Below, piece by piece: positions 1 to 6,558 of a DNA stretch of 11,725 nt. The notes under the pieces are model-generated. The model searched no databases, had not been told where the DNA came from, and saw nothing but the letters and a program-made list of their open reading frames with translations. The first letter of the stretch is position 1; each line of letters starts with the position of its first letter. The stretch lies in the NCBI GenBank assembly GCA_016650315.1, contig JAENVZ010000004.1, positions 1-11,725 of the forward strand, in the 5' to 3' direction. A program made the position numbers and the translations under genes. Source of the DNA: Alphaproteobacteria bacterium. GTDB taxonomy: Bacteria; Pseudomonadota; Alphaproteobacteria; Sphingomonadales; Sphingomonadaceae.

Positions 1-617
1 TAGTTGGTGAACAGCACGAAACGCTGCACATGTTCGGGCGGCGTGCCGGTATAATGTTTCAGCCGCGCCAGAGAGAAATCCGTTCGTAAACCGTCGAACA
101 ACGCCAGGGGACGGACCCCGTCGGTATCGGGAAGAAACAGGCCGTCGGCAATCTCGTCGCCGATCTGGGATAGTTCGGTAGCCGGAAAATGCCGCGCCAA
201 TTCGGTCGGCGCAATGCCGTCCAGCGCGGACATGTCCAGTCCGTCAAGCGCATAGGGAAAGGGGATTTGCTGTGTGCTTTTCCCGGTTTCAACCGTAACC
301 CCGTAATCCTGAATCAAAAGGTCGATCTGTTCGGTCAGATAATCGCCGAACATGGCAGGGCGCGTAACGGTGGTGATGAAAGTGCCCGGCGCCGACAGCC
401 GCGCGAATGATCGGCCATAAGGCGGCTCATCCGACATGCCGGTATAGGTGATTTTAAGTTCGGGATAACAGAAGAGCCGTTGCTTTATGACGTCTGGTCC
501 CGGCGCTGAACCATCCACAGCAAACCGCAGCATCGCGGTACGTAAATTCTGCAATGCATCCTGATAAATCGCATCAAGCTGCGCTAATATCTCTCGCCCG
601 CTATTGTGTTTTGTCAT
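1..617 (-). CDS. amn: AMP nucleosidase, N-terminal part (runs off left edge)
   Basis: Reading the minus strand from an ATG at 617-615 gives 205 uninterrupted codons that reach the window edge without a stop. AMP nucleosidase hydrolyses AMP to adenine and ribose 5-phosphate in the cytoplasm and helps set the adenylate pool. The recognisable parts are a stretch ending ITTVTRPAMFGDYLTEQ, a segment resembling the family's IPFPYAL region, and the strongly family-like ALFDGLRTDFSLARLKHYTG followed by PPEHVQRFVLFTN. These belong to the N-terminal substrate-recognition domain; the C-terminal nucleoside-phosphorylase-like catalytic domain lies outside the window. No Shine-Dalgarno sequence precedes the ATG; an in-frame GTG at 641-639 is the only nearby alternative. 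A weak promoter-like pair places the -10 eight bases before the ATG. Family identification is from remembered motifs; the missing half means activity cannot be judged. Confidence 0.85.
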   Translation of the reverse strand, partial: MTKHNSGREILAQLDAIYQDALQNLRTAMLRFAVDGSAPGPDVIKQRLFCYPELKITYTGMSDEPPYGRSFARLSAPGTFITTVTRPAMFGDYLTEQIDLLIQDYGVTVETGKSTQQIPFPYALDGLDMSALDGIAPTELARHFPATELSQIGDEIADGLFLPDTDGVRPLALFDGLRTDFSLARLKHYTGTPPEHVQRFVLFTN

Positions 618-625
618 CAAGGGAC

Positions 626-654
626 AGGGTAGCGCGTTCACAAGGCGACGTGAA
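626..654 (-). promoter_or_regulatory. Possible promoter of amn (leaderless arrangement)
   Basis: On the minus strand TTCACG (654-649), a 17-base spacer and TACCCT (631-626) resemble a sigma-70 promoter. Only eight bases separate the -10 from the ATG at 617, so transcription would begin at or next to the start codon. The match is weak (the -10 agrees with consensus at about three of six bases) and is supported mainly by the parallel with yqgE. Confidence 0.25.
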
Positions 655-702
655 GTGCGCCATGCAAAAACACCCTGAGTGTGTCAGCTTTGACGCTATC
701 GT

Positions 703-755
703 AAAAATGGGCCGGCATCTGACACCTCTCTCGCAGGAAAGAAGTCAGATGCCGG
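703..755 (-). terminator. Rho-independent terminator behind the peroxiredoxin gene
   Basis: A perfect 12-bp inverted repeat (CCGGCATCTGAC at 712-723 and its complement at 744-755) starts 9 bp after the peroxiredoxin stop codon. The 20-base interior can fold further on the minus strand: seven more pairs, including G-T wobbles, around a CTGC tetraloop. Four bases beyond the stem the minus strand carries five T residues (the A run at 703-707). This fits an intrinsic terminator for the minus-strand gene and separates it from amn further downstream. Confidence 0.65.
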
Positions 756-764
756 TTAGTGTCC

Positions 765-1247
765 TTAAAGCTGTTCAAGCATATGTTCGGCCGACGACAC
801 CTTGTAATCGCCGGGTGCTTCAACATTGAGTTCCTCGATCACGCCGTCATTGACGATCATCGAAAAACGCTGGCCGCGCATGCCAAGGCCAAATTTGCTG
901 CCGTCCATTTCAAGGCCCACTGCCTTGGCGAAGCTGCCATTGCCATCGGCGAGCATGGTGACTTTGCCTTCTGCGCCATTGACCTTTGCCCAGGCACCCA
1001 TGACGAATGCGTCGTTGACGGCGGTGCAGGCGATTTCATCAATGCCCTTGGCTTTCAGGTCCGCAGCCTTTTCAATATAGCTGGGCAAATGCTTGGCCGA
1101 ACAGGTCGGCGTATAAGCGCCGGGAACCGAAAACAGAGCGACCTTACGACCCTTGAAAAAGCTGTCGCTGTCAACGCCTTCCGGGCCATTGGCGGTCATG
1201 GTGGTAAAGGTTACCTGAGGAAACTTATCGTTTTTGCTGATGGTCAT
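765..1247 (-). CDS. Peroxiredoxin, Prx5 / type II (AhpC-TSA superfamily)
   Basis: The 160-residue product is a thiol peroxidase of the Prx5 group, which reduces hydrogen peroxide and organic hydroperoxides in the cytoplasm, typically with glutaredoxin, glutathione or thioredoxin as donor. The peroxidatic site is explicit in VPGAYTPTCSAKHLPSYI, with Cys49 in the conserved P-x3-T-P-x-C setting and Pro42 and Thr46 in place. A second cysteine, Cys74 in DEIACTAVNDAFVMGAW, is at the position seen in plant type II peroxiredoxins. The later GLGMRGQRFSMIVNDG segment carries the conserved arginine region. Length equals that of the family. The ATG is preceded by a purine-rich AGGAAAGGAT about nine bases upstream, a good ribosome binding site. 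The gene is monocistronic: it is divergent from yqgE and ends in its own terminator. Peroxide substrate and reductant cannot be read from sequence. Confidence 0.93.
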   Translation of the reverse strand: MTISKNDKFPQVTFTTMTANGPEGVDSDSFFKGRKVALFSVPGAYTPTCSAKHLPSYIEKAADLKAKGIDEIACTAVNDAFVMGAWAKVNGAEGKVTMLADGNGSFAKAVGLEMDGSKFGLGMRGQRFSMIVNDGVIEELNVEAPGDYKVSSAEHMLEQL

Positions 1248-1384
1248 TGCGGAAGATCCTTTCCTGTTGCGGATGCGCCGCCTGAGGTCGTGTCTTGGCA
1301 GCGTTGAGTCAAGCGCGCGGTCCCATTGGGCAAAAATTTAATAGGCCATGGCTGTGACGGAGTGCCGAAAAAGGGCATGCGGCA

Positions 1385-1414
1385 TTGGACCCGACAAGCG
1401 AACTCCTGTACCCT
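1385..1414 (+). promoter_or_regulatory. Possible promoter of yqgE (leaderless arrangement)
   Basis: TTGGAC (1385-1390), an 18-base spacer and TACCCT (1409-1414) form a plausible sigma-70-like promoter. The -10 ends seven bases before the ATG at 1422, so the transcript would start at the initiation codon. The same TACCCTGTC string lies in front of amn on the other strand. Confidence 0.35.
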
Positions 1415-1421
1415 GTCTGAT

Positions 1422-1982
1422 ATGGATATGCCGCGCTTCTATTCTGGAAACCTGTTGCTGGCCATGCCGGGCATAGGCGATCCCAATTTCGAAAAATCCG
1501 TTATTGTCCTTTGCAACCACGATGAAAATGGCGCGCTTGGCATCAATATTGGTCAAGAAATTGCTGGTCTTTCCCTGCACGGATTGTTGGCGCAATTCGA
1601 TTTGCCGGATGATCGGGTGGCCGACCGTCCCGTATTGCACGGCGGCCCTGTCGAGCGGCAAAGGGGCTTTGTGCTGCATTCGCTTGATTGGGGCGGTCAG
1701 GACATGCTGCAGGTCGGCAATCATTGGGGGCTTAGCGGTTCGCTGGATGTCCTCAAGGCCATTGCGGAGGGGAAGGGGCCGACTCGCTATCTCGTGGCAT
1801 TGGGCTATGCCGGTTGGGGTGAGGGTCAACTTGACGAGGAAATGACGCGTCACGGCTGGTTCGTCGCCCCGGCCAGCGACCCGTTGCTGTTCGACACGCC
1901 CGCCAGTGATCGGTGGACCGCCGCATGGTCGGCCAGCGGTATCAACAGCAGCCTGCTGGCCCACCAGAGCGGCCACGCCTGA
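1422..1982 (+). CDS. YqgE/AlgH family protein
   Basis: The product is a 186-residue cytoplasmic protein of the YqgE/AlgH family. Family hallmarks are visible in order: the N-terminal SGNLLLAMPGIGDPNFEKSV, HDENGALGINI, PVLHGGPVERQRGFVLHS, and GYAGWGEGQLDEEM followed by GWFVAPAS. The molecular role is not settled; the AlgH name comes from an effect on alginate transcription in Pseudomonas, which does not prove a regulator here. The open frame extends upstream to 1326, but the family normally begins just before the SGNLLLAMPG motif and gives about 185 residues, so I chose the ATG at 1422; the ATG at 1428 is nearly as good. There is no clear Shine-Dalgarno sequence. The GT4 gene follows 60 bp downstream on the same strand and may be co-transcribed. 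Confidence 0.93.
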   Translation: MDMPRFYSGNLLLAMPGIGDPNFEKSVIVLCNHDENGALGINIGQEIAGLSLHGLLAQFDLPDDRVADRPVLHGGPVERQRGFVLHSLDWGGQDMLQVGNHWGLSGSLDVLKAIAEGKGPTRYLVALGYAGWGEGQLDEEMTRHGWFVAPASDPLLFDTPASDRWTAAWSASGINSSLLAHQSGHA

Positions 1983-2042
1983 CGATTTCACCGGAATTTC
2001 TGTTGGCGATTTGTCCATGATTGGCGGCTATGGTCCCGCCCC

Positions 2043-3212
2043 ATGACATTGCGCGTCCTGACCCTTTCCACGCTGTACCCGGATGCCAGCCGCCCGAATT
2101 TCGGCATATTCGTGGAACGCCAGACCCGCGAACTCGCCAGCCGGGCCGGTGTCGATCTGACTGTGATTGCGCCGCTGGGGATTCCGCCTTGGCCATTGTC
2201 ATTGCTGGCTCGTTACCGTGCCCTGGCACATCTGCCCATGGTGGAGCGCTATCACGGCCTGACGGTGCATCGCCCCCGGTTTTCCATTATTCCCGGCTCT
2301 GGCAGCCGTTTTCATCCGGCCAACATTATCCGTGCGATTCTCCCTCTGGCGCGGCAGTTGCACCGGCAAAATCCATTCGATGTTATTGACGCCAGCTTTT
2401 TCTATCCTGATGGCCCAGCGGCAATGGCTGTGGCGGCAGCGCTGGACATCCCCTTTTCGATCAAGGCGCGTGGCGCGGACATTCATTATTGGGGGCAGAA
2501 GACAGGTGCCGCACCGAAAATCATCGCCGCCGCCAAGGCCGCTTCCGGTCTGCTTGCCGTCTCCGCCGCCATGCGAGAGGATATGATCGCGCTCGGCATG
2601 GATGGCGGGAAAATCCGGGTCCATTATACCGGAGTGGACCTTGACCGATTCATACCCGTGCCGGACCGCACCGCTGCCAAGGCCTTGCTCGGCCTTTCAG
2701 GGCCGGTCGTTATCAGCGCCGGAGCGCTGATAACGCGCAAGGGGCAGGCAGAGCTTATTCGGGCGATTGCCATGCTGCCCGGCGTCACCTTGTTACTGGC
2801 GGGCGCTGGACCACAGCAGCGCGCCTATCAGCATCTGGCCGACACATTGGGCATCGCCGATCGCGTCCGGTTTCTGGGCAGCGTGCCTCATGCGGATTTG
2901 CCCGCCCTGTTTGGCGCAGCCGATGTCATGGCGCTGCCGTCGGTTTCCGAGGGGCTTGCCAATGTCTGGGTCGAAGCATTGGCCTGTGGCACCCCTATCG
3001 TCATCAGTGATGCGGGCGGCGCGCGTGAAGTGGTGGACAGGGCAGAGGCGGGTCGGATCGTCGCACGCACGCCTCTGACTATTGCCGAAGCGATAAACGA
3101 CCTGCTGTTGAATTCGCCTGCACCGGATGCTGTCCGCCAATCCGCTTTGCGCTTTAGCTGGGAAACCAATGGCGACGCCTTGCTGGCGCATCTCGTCAAA
3201 ATAGCGCGGTAG
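2043..3212 (+). CDS. GT4-family glycosyltransferase (GT-B fold)
   Basis: This 389-residue protein is a retaining GT-B glycosyltransferase that would move a sugar from a nucleotide-sugar donor to a lipid-linked or envelope-glycan acceptor at the cytoplasmic membrane face. The N-terminal acceptor domain begins with TLSTLYPDASRPNFGIFVERQ (split here as residues 8-20 and 21-27). The C-terminal donor domain has VHYTGVDLDRF (194-203), a basic RKG at 232-234, GAGPQQ, and the E-x7-E pair Glu303 and Glu311 in SEGLANVWVEALACGTPIV. No transmembrane helix is seen. The start is the first ATG; it has no good Shine-Dalgarno sequence, but a TATGGT hexamer lies eight bases upstream. It follows yqgE and converges on the GtrA-like gene with a 17-bp gap. 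Codons 222-231 are embedded in a perfect 12-bp hairpin. Donor and acceptor are unknown. Confidence 0.88.
   Translation: MTLRVLTLSTLYPDASRPNFGIFVERQTRELASRAGVDLTVIAPLGIPPWPLSLLARYRALAHLPMVERYHGLTVHRPRFSIIPGSGSRFHPANIIRAILPLARQLHRQNPFDVIDASFFYPDGPAAMAVAAALDIPFSIKARGADIHYWGQKTGAAPKIIAAAKAASGLLAVSAAMREDMIALGMDGGKIRVHYTGVDLDRFIPVPDRTAAKALLGLSGPVVISAGALITRKGQAELIRAIAMLPGVTLLLAGAGPQQRAYQHLADTLGIADRVRFLGSVPHADLPALFGAADVMALPSVSEGLANVWVEALACGTPIVISDAGGAREVVDRAEAGRIVARTPLTIAEAINDLLLNSPAPDAVRQSALRFSWETNGDALLAHLVKIAR
2708..2735. repeat. Perfect 12-bp inverted repeat inside the GT4 gene
   Basis: CGTTATCAGCGC (2708-2719) and its exact reverse complement (2724-2735) flank a CGGA tetraloop. It lies wholly within codons for the start of the donor-binding domain and is not followed by a T run, so it is not an ordinary terminator. 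Confidence 0.85.
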
Positions 3213-3229
3213 GAACTAACCCTTTATCG

Positions 3230-3655
3230 CTATCGAAACACCCATTTGCGATTGAGGGCGAAGACGGCAAATGGCGTCACGAACAGCATGAAGGGCACCG
3301 GCACCCATGTGGGCCAGCGCAGCCAGATCACGAAGATTTGCACCCAGAACGCATTGATCCCCAGGCTGACCAGCGAAACCAGAACGAAACGCCCGCCGCG
3401 CTGAACGGGCTTATCGCCGTTACCGTGGCCGCGAAAAGTGAAGGCGCTGTGGAGGATGAAACCCAGCGCGACCGCGAACAGATAGGCGATGGCGTTGGCG
3501 ATTTGCGGATGAAGCGCAACCGGGGTCGCCAGCACCCAATACACCAGCGCCTGCAGCGCCGTCACGACAAGGCCGGTCACCACATAGCGCGCCATTTGCG
3601 AGAGCAAGGCGCGCATTTCAGGTTCCATGGCCGCAATTTCGTTCAATCTCTTCAT
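3230..3655 (-). CDS. GtrA-like small polytopic membrane protein
   Basis: The 141-residue product has the size and pattern of the GtrA family: four predicted membrane segments at about residues 23-44, 52-72, 90-110 and 116-136, ending in FAVFALNRKWVFR, which matches the family's conserved C-terminal signature. GtrA proteins are thought to help move polyprenyl-phosphate-linked sugars across the cytoplasmic membrane, or to support a partner glycosyltransferase; the biochemistry varies. I chose the ATG at 3655 because AGGA lies six bases upstream, whereas the ATG at 3679 (eight codons longer) has no such site. It lies between a GT4 enzyme and a GT-C-like membrane protein, which is the context expected of a GtrA protein, although it is transcribed from the opposite strand to both. 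The specific lipid-linked sugar is unknown. Confidence 0.82.
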   Translation of the reverse strand: MKRLNEIAAMEPEMRALLSQMARYVVTGLVVTALQALVYWVLATPVALHPQIANAIAYLFAVALGFILHSAFTFRGHGNGDKPVQRGGRFVLVSLVSLGINAFWVQIFVIWLRWPTWVPVPFMLFVTPFAVFALNRKWVFR

Positions 3656-3725
3656 CGCATTTCCTGCTGCGTGATCCATCGTGCCGCTTGTACCGGCTGC
3701 ATTTGCGCCCTAATGCGCGGGACGC

Positions 3726-5585
3726 ATGTTGGGAAGCGTTTCGCTCAAAACTCTGTCGGGCCGTGCCGGTCTGTCGCGTCAGGCTGCCCGGCTTGCCGCC
3801 TGGGCGCATGTGCACTGGAAAGCGTTGACCGTCATTGCATGGGTCGGCATCTGCGCGTGGTTTCTCTATGACCGATGGCCCGCCATTTACTGGCTTGGGC
3901 TGAATGATACCGACGATAATCTGCGCTTTGTGCAGGTGAAGGACTGGCTGGCGGGGCAGGCCTGGTATGACTTGCGCCAGTATCGGCTGAACCCGCCATA
4001 TGGTGCGAACATCCATTGGTCGCGTATCGTCGATCTGCCCATCGCGGCGTTAATGCTGTTTTTCCGGCTGTTCATGGATGGCGGTCAGGCCGATCGGCTG
4101 GCCACGGGACTTGCACCGTTGTTGCCGCTGTTGCCGACCATGTTGGCGCTGGGCTTTGTGATGCGGCGTCTGGTCGGCGGCAATAGCTGGGTCATCGCCA
4201 TCTTTGCGCCGCTTGCGACCGCGCTGGCGCTATCGATGTTCATGCCGATGCGGATCGATCATCATGGCTGGCAATTGGCCATGCTGCTGGTGGCGCTGGC
4301 AGGGCTTGCCGATCATCGCTCTGTGCGCGGAGGCCTGATCGCGGGTATTTCCAGCGCCATATCGCTGTCTATTGGCATGGAAATGATTGTTTATCTGGCT
4401 GCGACCGGAGCAGTCATTGCGTTGCGATGGGTGGCGCATGATGGCGAGGCGCGACGGATACAGTCCTATGCGCTGGGCCTTTCAGGCGGCGTCACGATCG
4501 GCTTTCTGGCCTTTGCGAGCATAGCCAATCGCGCGCCTGTGTGTGACGCGCTTTCACCTGTCTGGCTGTCGATCTTTTCAATGGCGGGCGCGGGCATGGT
4601 TTTGCTTTCGGTGCTGCCCATCCGGCACTGGCAGGGGCGACTGATTGCGGGCGGCATCATGGGCGTGGCGCTGGGCATGGTCACATGGCTCGTCTGGCCG
4701 CAATGCCTTTCCGGCGCATATCAGCTTTCTCCCGAACTGGAGCGGTTGTGGCTTGTCAATATCCGTGAGGCAAAGCCGATTTACGAACAGGCGAGCAATA
4801 TCGTGACACCGCTTCTGGCCTTGCCCATTCCCGGCATGGCGACGGCGATTGCGGCGTGTTGGATATTTCGGCGGGAGCCGGGGCGGTTTTGGCCGTGGCT
4901 GACGGTCGCGCTGTTGTCGGTTTTTTCCGTCGCATTGCTGTTCTGGCAGACGCGGGTAGGGCCAGCGGCGCAATTGCTCGCCATTCCTGGAGCGGCAGCC
5001 TTTGCCTATGTGGCGCTGACCCGGCTGTTTTTCGGCAAGGGCTGGAAATTGAGGCTGGCCGCGCTTTCGGGTGTTGTCTTGATCGGCTGCATGTTCGCAG
5101 CGTATCAACTGAGCTTTGACATGGGGCTGGATAAGCCAAGCAAACGCCACAGGGAAATCCGTATGGCGGGTGCGAAATGTCGCAGCCTTCCGGCTCTGGA
5201 GGCTCTCGACCAACTGGCTCCGGCTACGATTTTCACGATGGTCGATCTGGGGCCGCGTATATTGGCAACGACGCACCATAGCGCCATAGCTGGCCCCTAT
5301 CATCGCAACGGCGAGGCGATCCTTGACATTCATCACGCCTTTGGCGGCAGCCCGGAGCATTCCCGAGCCATCGCCAACAAGCATGGTGCACGCTACCTGC
5401 TCATCTGTCCCGATTTTCCCGAAGGCACCGTATATCAGGCGCGCAGCCCCAAGGGTTTTTATGCGCAGATGCTGAAGGGCAAGGTGCCGCAATGGCTGAC
5501 GCTGGTGAATTTGGGGGAGGGGTTGCCCTATCGGCTCTACCGCATTGATTATAACGATAGCGCCAAGGATCAGTCGCGGCGTTGA
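3726..5585 (+). CDS. Large polytopic membrane protein, STT3/AglB-like GT-C candidate
   Basis: I do not recognise a named family. The 619-residue protein has a membrane segment at about 33-48, a long first external loop, roughly ten further hydrophobic segments to about residue 462, and a soluble C-terminal domain of about 155 residues. The first loop carries NDTDD (60-64) followed by HWSR and Asp103; a second loop carries MRIDHHGWQ (175-183). An acidic pair in the first loop and a DHH motif after the next helices recall STT3/AglB/PglB oligosaccharyltransferases and other GT-C enzymes using polyprenyl-linked donors. The C-terminal WWDYG signature of true STT3 is not seen; instead there is AGPYHRN (522-528). 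No Shine-Dalgarno sequence precedes the ATG. The gene is divergent from the GtrA-like gene, and its last 16 bp overlap the end of tadA. A GT-C role is an inference from topology, motifs and neighbours. Confidence 0.6.
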   Translation: MLGSVSLKTLSGRAGLSRQAARLAAWAHVHWKALTVIAWVGICAWFLYDRWPAIYWLGLNDTDDNLRFVQVKDWLAGQAWYDLRQYRLNPPYGANIHWSRIVDLPIAALMLFFRLFMDGGQADRLATGLAPLLPLLPTMLALGFVMRRLVGGNSWVIAIFAPLATALALSMFMPMRIDHHGWQLAMLLVALAGLADHRSVRGGLIAGISSAISLSIGMEMIVYLAATGAVIALRWVAHDGEARRIQSYALGLSGGVTIGFLAFASIANRAPVCDALSPVWLSIFSMAGAGMVLLSVLPIRHWQGRLIAGGIMGVALGMVTWLVWPQCLSGAYQLSPELERLWLVNIREAKPIYEQASNIVTPLLALPIPGMATAIAACWIFRREPGRFWPWLTVALLSVFSVALLFWQTRVGPAAQLLAIPGAAAFAYVALTRLFFGKGWKLRLAALSGVVLIGCMFAAYQLSFDMGLDKPSKRHREIRMAGAKCRSLPALEALDQLAPATIFTMVDLGPRILATTHHSAIAGPYHRNGEAILDIHHAFGGSPEHSRAIANKHGARYLLICPDFPEGTVYQARSPKGFYAQMLKGKVPQWLTLVNLGEGLPYRLYRIDYNDSAKDQSRR

Positions 5586-6028
5586 ACGAAAAAGGTACGC
5601 AGCAGGTTCGCCGCCTCGATTTCGCCAATACCACCATAGACGTCCGGCCTGTGCAGGCACTGGGGCTGCGTAAAGAAGCGGCCGCCATGTTCGACAGCGC
5701 CGCCCTTGGGATCGCTCGCGCCATAATAGAGCCGGGCGATCCGGGCGTGGGAAATCGCGCCTGCGCACATGGCGCATGGTTCCAGCGTCACCCACAGTTC
5801 GCATTCGGTCAGGCGAAAATCGTCCAATGCTTGCGCTGCCTGCCGGAGGGCCACGATTTCGGCATGGGCGGTGGGGTCGTTATCGCGGCGATTGCGGTTT
5901 TCGCCTTCGCCAATGATCGCGCCCTGATGAGTGACGACAGCGCCGACGGGCACCTCGTCCGCGTCCGCCGCCGCTTTGGCAAGGTCGAGCGCGCGCCGCA
6001 TGGGCGATGGAAGCGGGAAGGCGGTCAT
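5570..6028 (-). CDS. tadA: tRNA-specific adenosine deaminase TadA
   Basis: TadA deaminates the wobble adenosine A34 of tRNA-Arg(ACG) to inosine in the cytoplasm and is generally essential in bacteria. The 152-residue protein has the full cytidine-deaminase-fold zinc site: HAE with His55 and the proton-shuttling Glu57, and EPCAMC with Cys85 and Cys88. The surrounding VPVGAVV near the start, the NRN after it (44-46), and the [13 protein letters not shown] region are typical of TadA and argue against a cytosine or guanine deaminase. The ATG at 6028 lacks a Shine-Dalgarno sequence but sits eight bases from a good TATAAG -10, so a leaderless transcript is likely. The gene is divergent from rpmB. 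Its stop codon lies inside the final codons of the convergent membrane-protein gene. Confidence 0.95.
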   Translation of the reverse strand: MTAFPLPSPMRRALDLAKAAADADEVPVGAVVTHQGAIIGEGENRNRRDNDPTAHAEIVALRQAAQALDDFRLTECELWVTLEPCAMCAGAISHARIARLYYGASDPKGGAVEHGGRFFTQPQCLHRPDVYGGIGEIEAANLLRTFFVQRRD

Positions 6029-6036
6029 GGCAGGGG

Positions 6037-6064
6037 CTTATACCGAAGAGCGCGCCCGGCTCAA
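6037..6064 (-). promoter_or_regulatory. Probable tadA promoter, leaderless
   Basis: On the minus strand TTGAGC (6064-6059), a 16-base spacer and TATAAG (6042-6037) form a good sigma-70-like promoter; the -10 matches consensus at five of six bases. It ends eight bases before the tadA ATG, so the predicted transcript begins at or one to two bases before the start codon. Confidence 0.5.
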
Positions 6065-6132
6065 ATGGCAAGGACGTCCGATTTATTGGTCGCGGCACTT
6101 GCAGGATGCGCGCGCAACCGCCAAAAGCCCGG

Positions 6133-6161
6133 TTGACGATTCGAAGGATTACCGCTATCGG
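6133..6161 (+). promoter_or_regulatory. Probable rpmB promoter with an overlapping GANTC site
   Basis: TTGACG (6133-6138), a 17-base spacer and TATCGG (6156-6161) make the best promoter match in the window. Predicted transcription starts near 6168, giving a leader of about 37 nt before rpmB. A GATTC sequence (6138-6142), a site for the alphaproteobacterial CcrM methylase, overlaps the edge of the -35; whether this matters for regulation is unknown. Confidence 0.5.
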
Positions 6162-6204
6162 CGCTGTCTTTCCGGATGAACCCGAAGAACAAGGCTTTAA
6201 GATT

Positions 6205-6495
6205 ATGTCGCGTATTTGCGAGCTGACCGGCAAAACCCGTCAGGTGGGTCACAATGTTTCCCACGCCAACAACAAGACCAAGCGCGTTTTCCTGCCCAAT
6301 TTGCAGGATGTGACGCTGATTTCCGAATCGCTGGAAAAGAGCGTGAAGCTGCGGGTGTCGACCCATGGCCTGCGTTCGGTCGAGCATGTCGGCGGACTGG
6401 ACAACTGGCTGGTCAAGACGGGCGACGAGAAATTGTCGCTGCGCGCGCGTCGGCTGAAGACCGAAATCGTCAAGAAGCAGAAGGCCGCGGCCTGA
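6205..6495 (+). CDS. rpmB: 50S ribosomal protein L28
   Basis: The 96-residue product is the large-subunit protein L28, which binds 23S rRNA. It opens with [10 protein letters not shown] and continues with [20 protein letters not shown], the characteristic L28 core in its alphaproteobacterial form, and ends in a lysine-rich tail. It keeps only one cysteine, so it is the version without the four-cysteine zinc ribbon. The open frame extends far upstream, but the family start and the promoter near 6133-6161 place initiation at the ATG at 6205. The ribosome binding site is modest (AAGG about 11 bases upstream). The gene is divergent from tadA, appears to be transcribed alone, and ends in a clear terminator. 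Confidence 0.97.
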   Translation: MSRICELTGKTRQVGHNVSHANNKTKRVFLPNLQDVTLISESLEKSVKLRVSTHGLRSVEHVGGLDNWLVKTGDEKLSLRARRLKTEIVKKQKAAA

Positions 6496-6532
6496 ACGTT
6501 TCGGCGTACCGCCTGCGGGCGGATTGAAGAGG

Positions 6533-6558
6533 GCGGCTCTGTTCGGGGCCGCTTTTTT
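6533..6558 (+). terminator. Rho-independent terminator of rpmB
   Basis: GCGGCTC (6533-6539) pairs with GGGCCGC (6546-6552), with one G-T wobble and a six-base loop, followed at once by six T residues (6553-6558). It lies 37 bp after the rpmB stop. The last T is also the final base of the stop codon of the convergent phytase-like gene, so the two gene ends are packed together. Confidence 0.85.

Noticed and set aside
1326..1421. Longer YqgE start at 1326 or 1377
   Set aside because: The extra residues have no counterpart in the family, and a promoter-like pair overlaps this stretch.
2708..2735. A dif-like or recombinase core site, because the palindrome is 28 bp
   Set aside because: The half-sites do not match XerC/XerD consensus and the central region is four, not six, bases.
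4578..5804. A 408-codon open frame on the minus strand across the membrane-protein gene
   Set aside because: It is antisense to a gene with clear membrane-protein composition, has an Arg/Pro/Gln-rich product with no recognisable domain and overlaps tadA; typical of high-GC shadow frames.
6007..6204. N-terminal extension of L28 by 66 codons
   Set aside because: L28 proteins start at MSRxCxLTGK; the extension covers the rpmB and tadA promoters and has no protein-like features.
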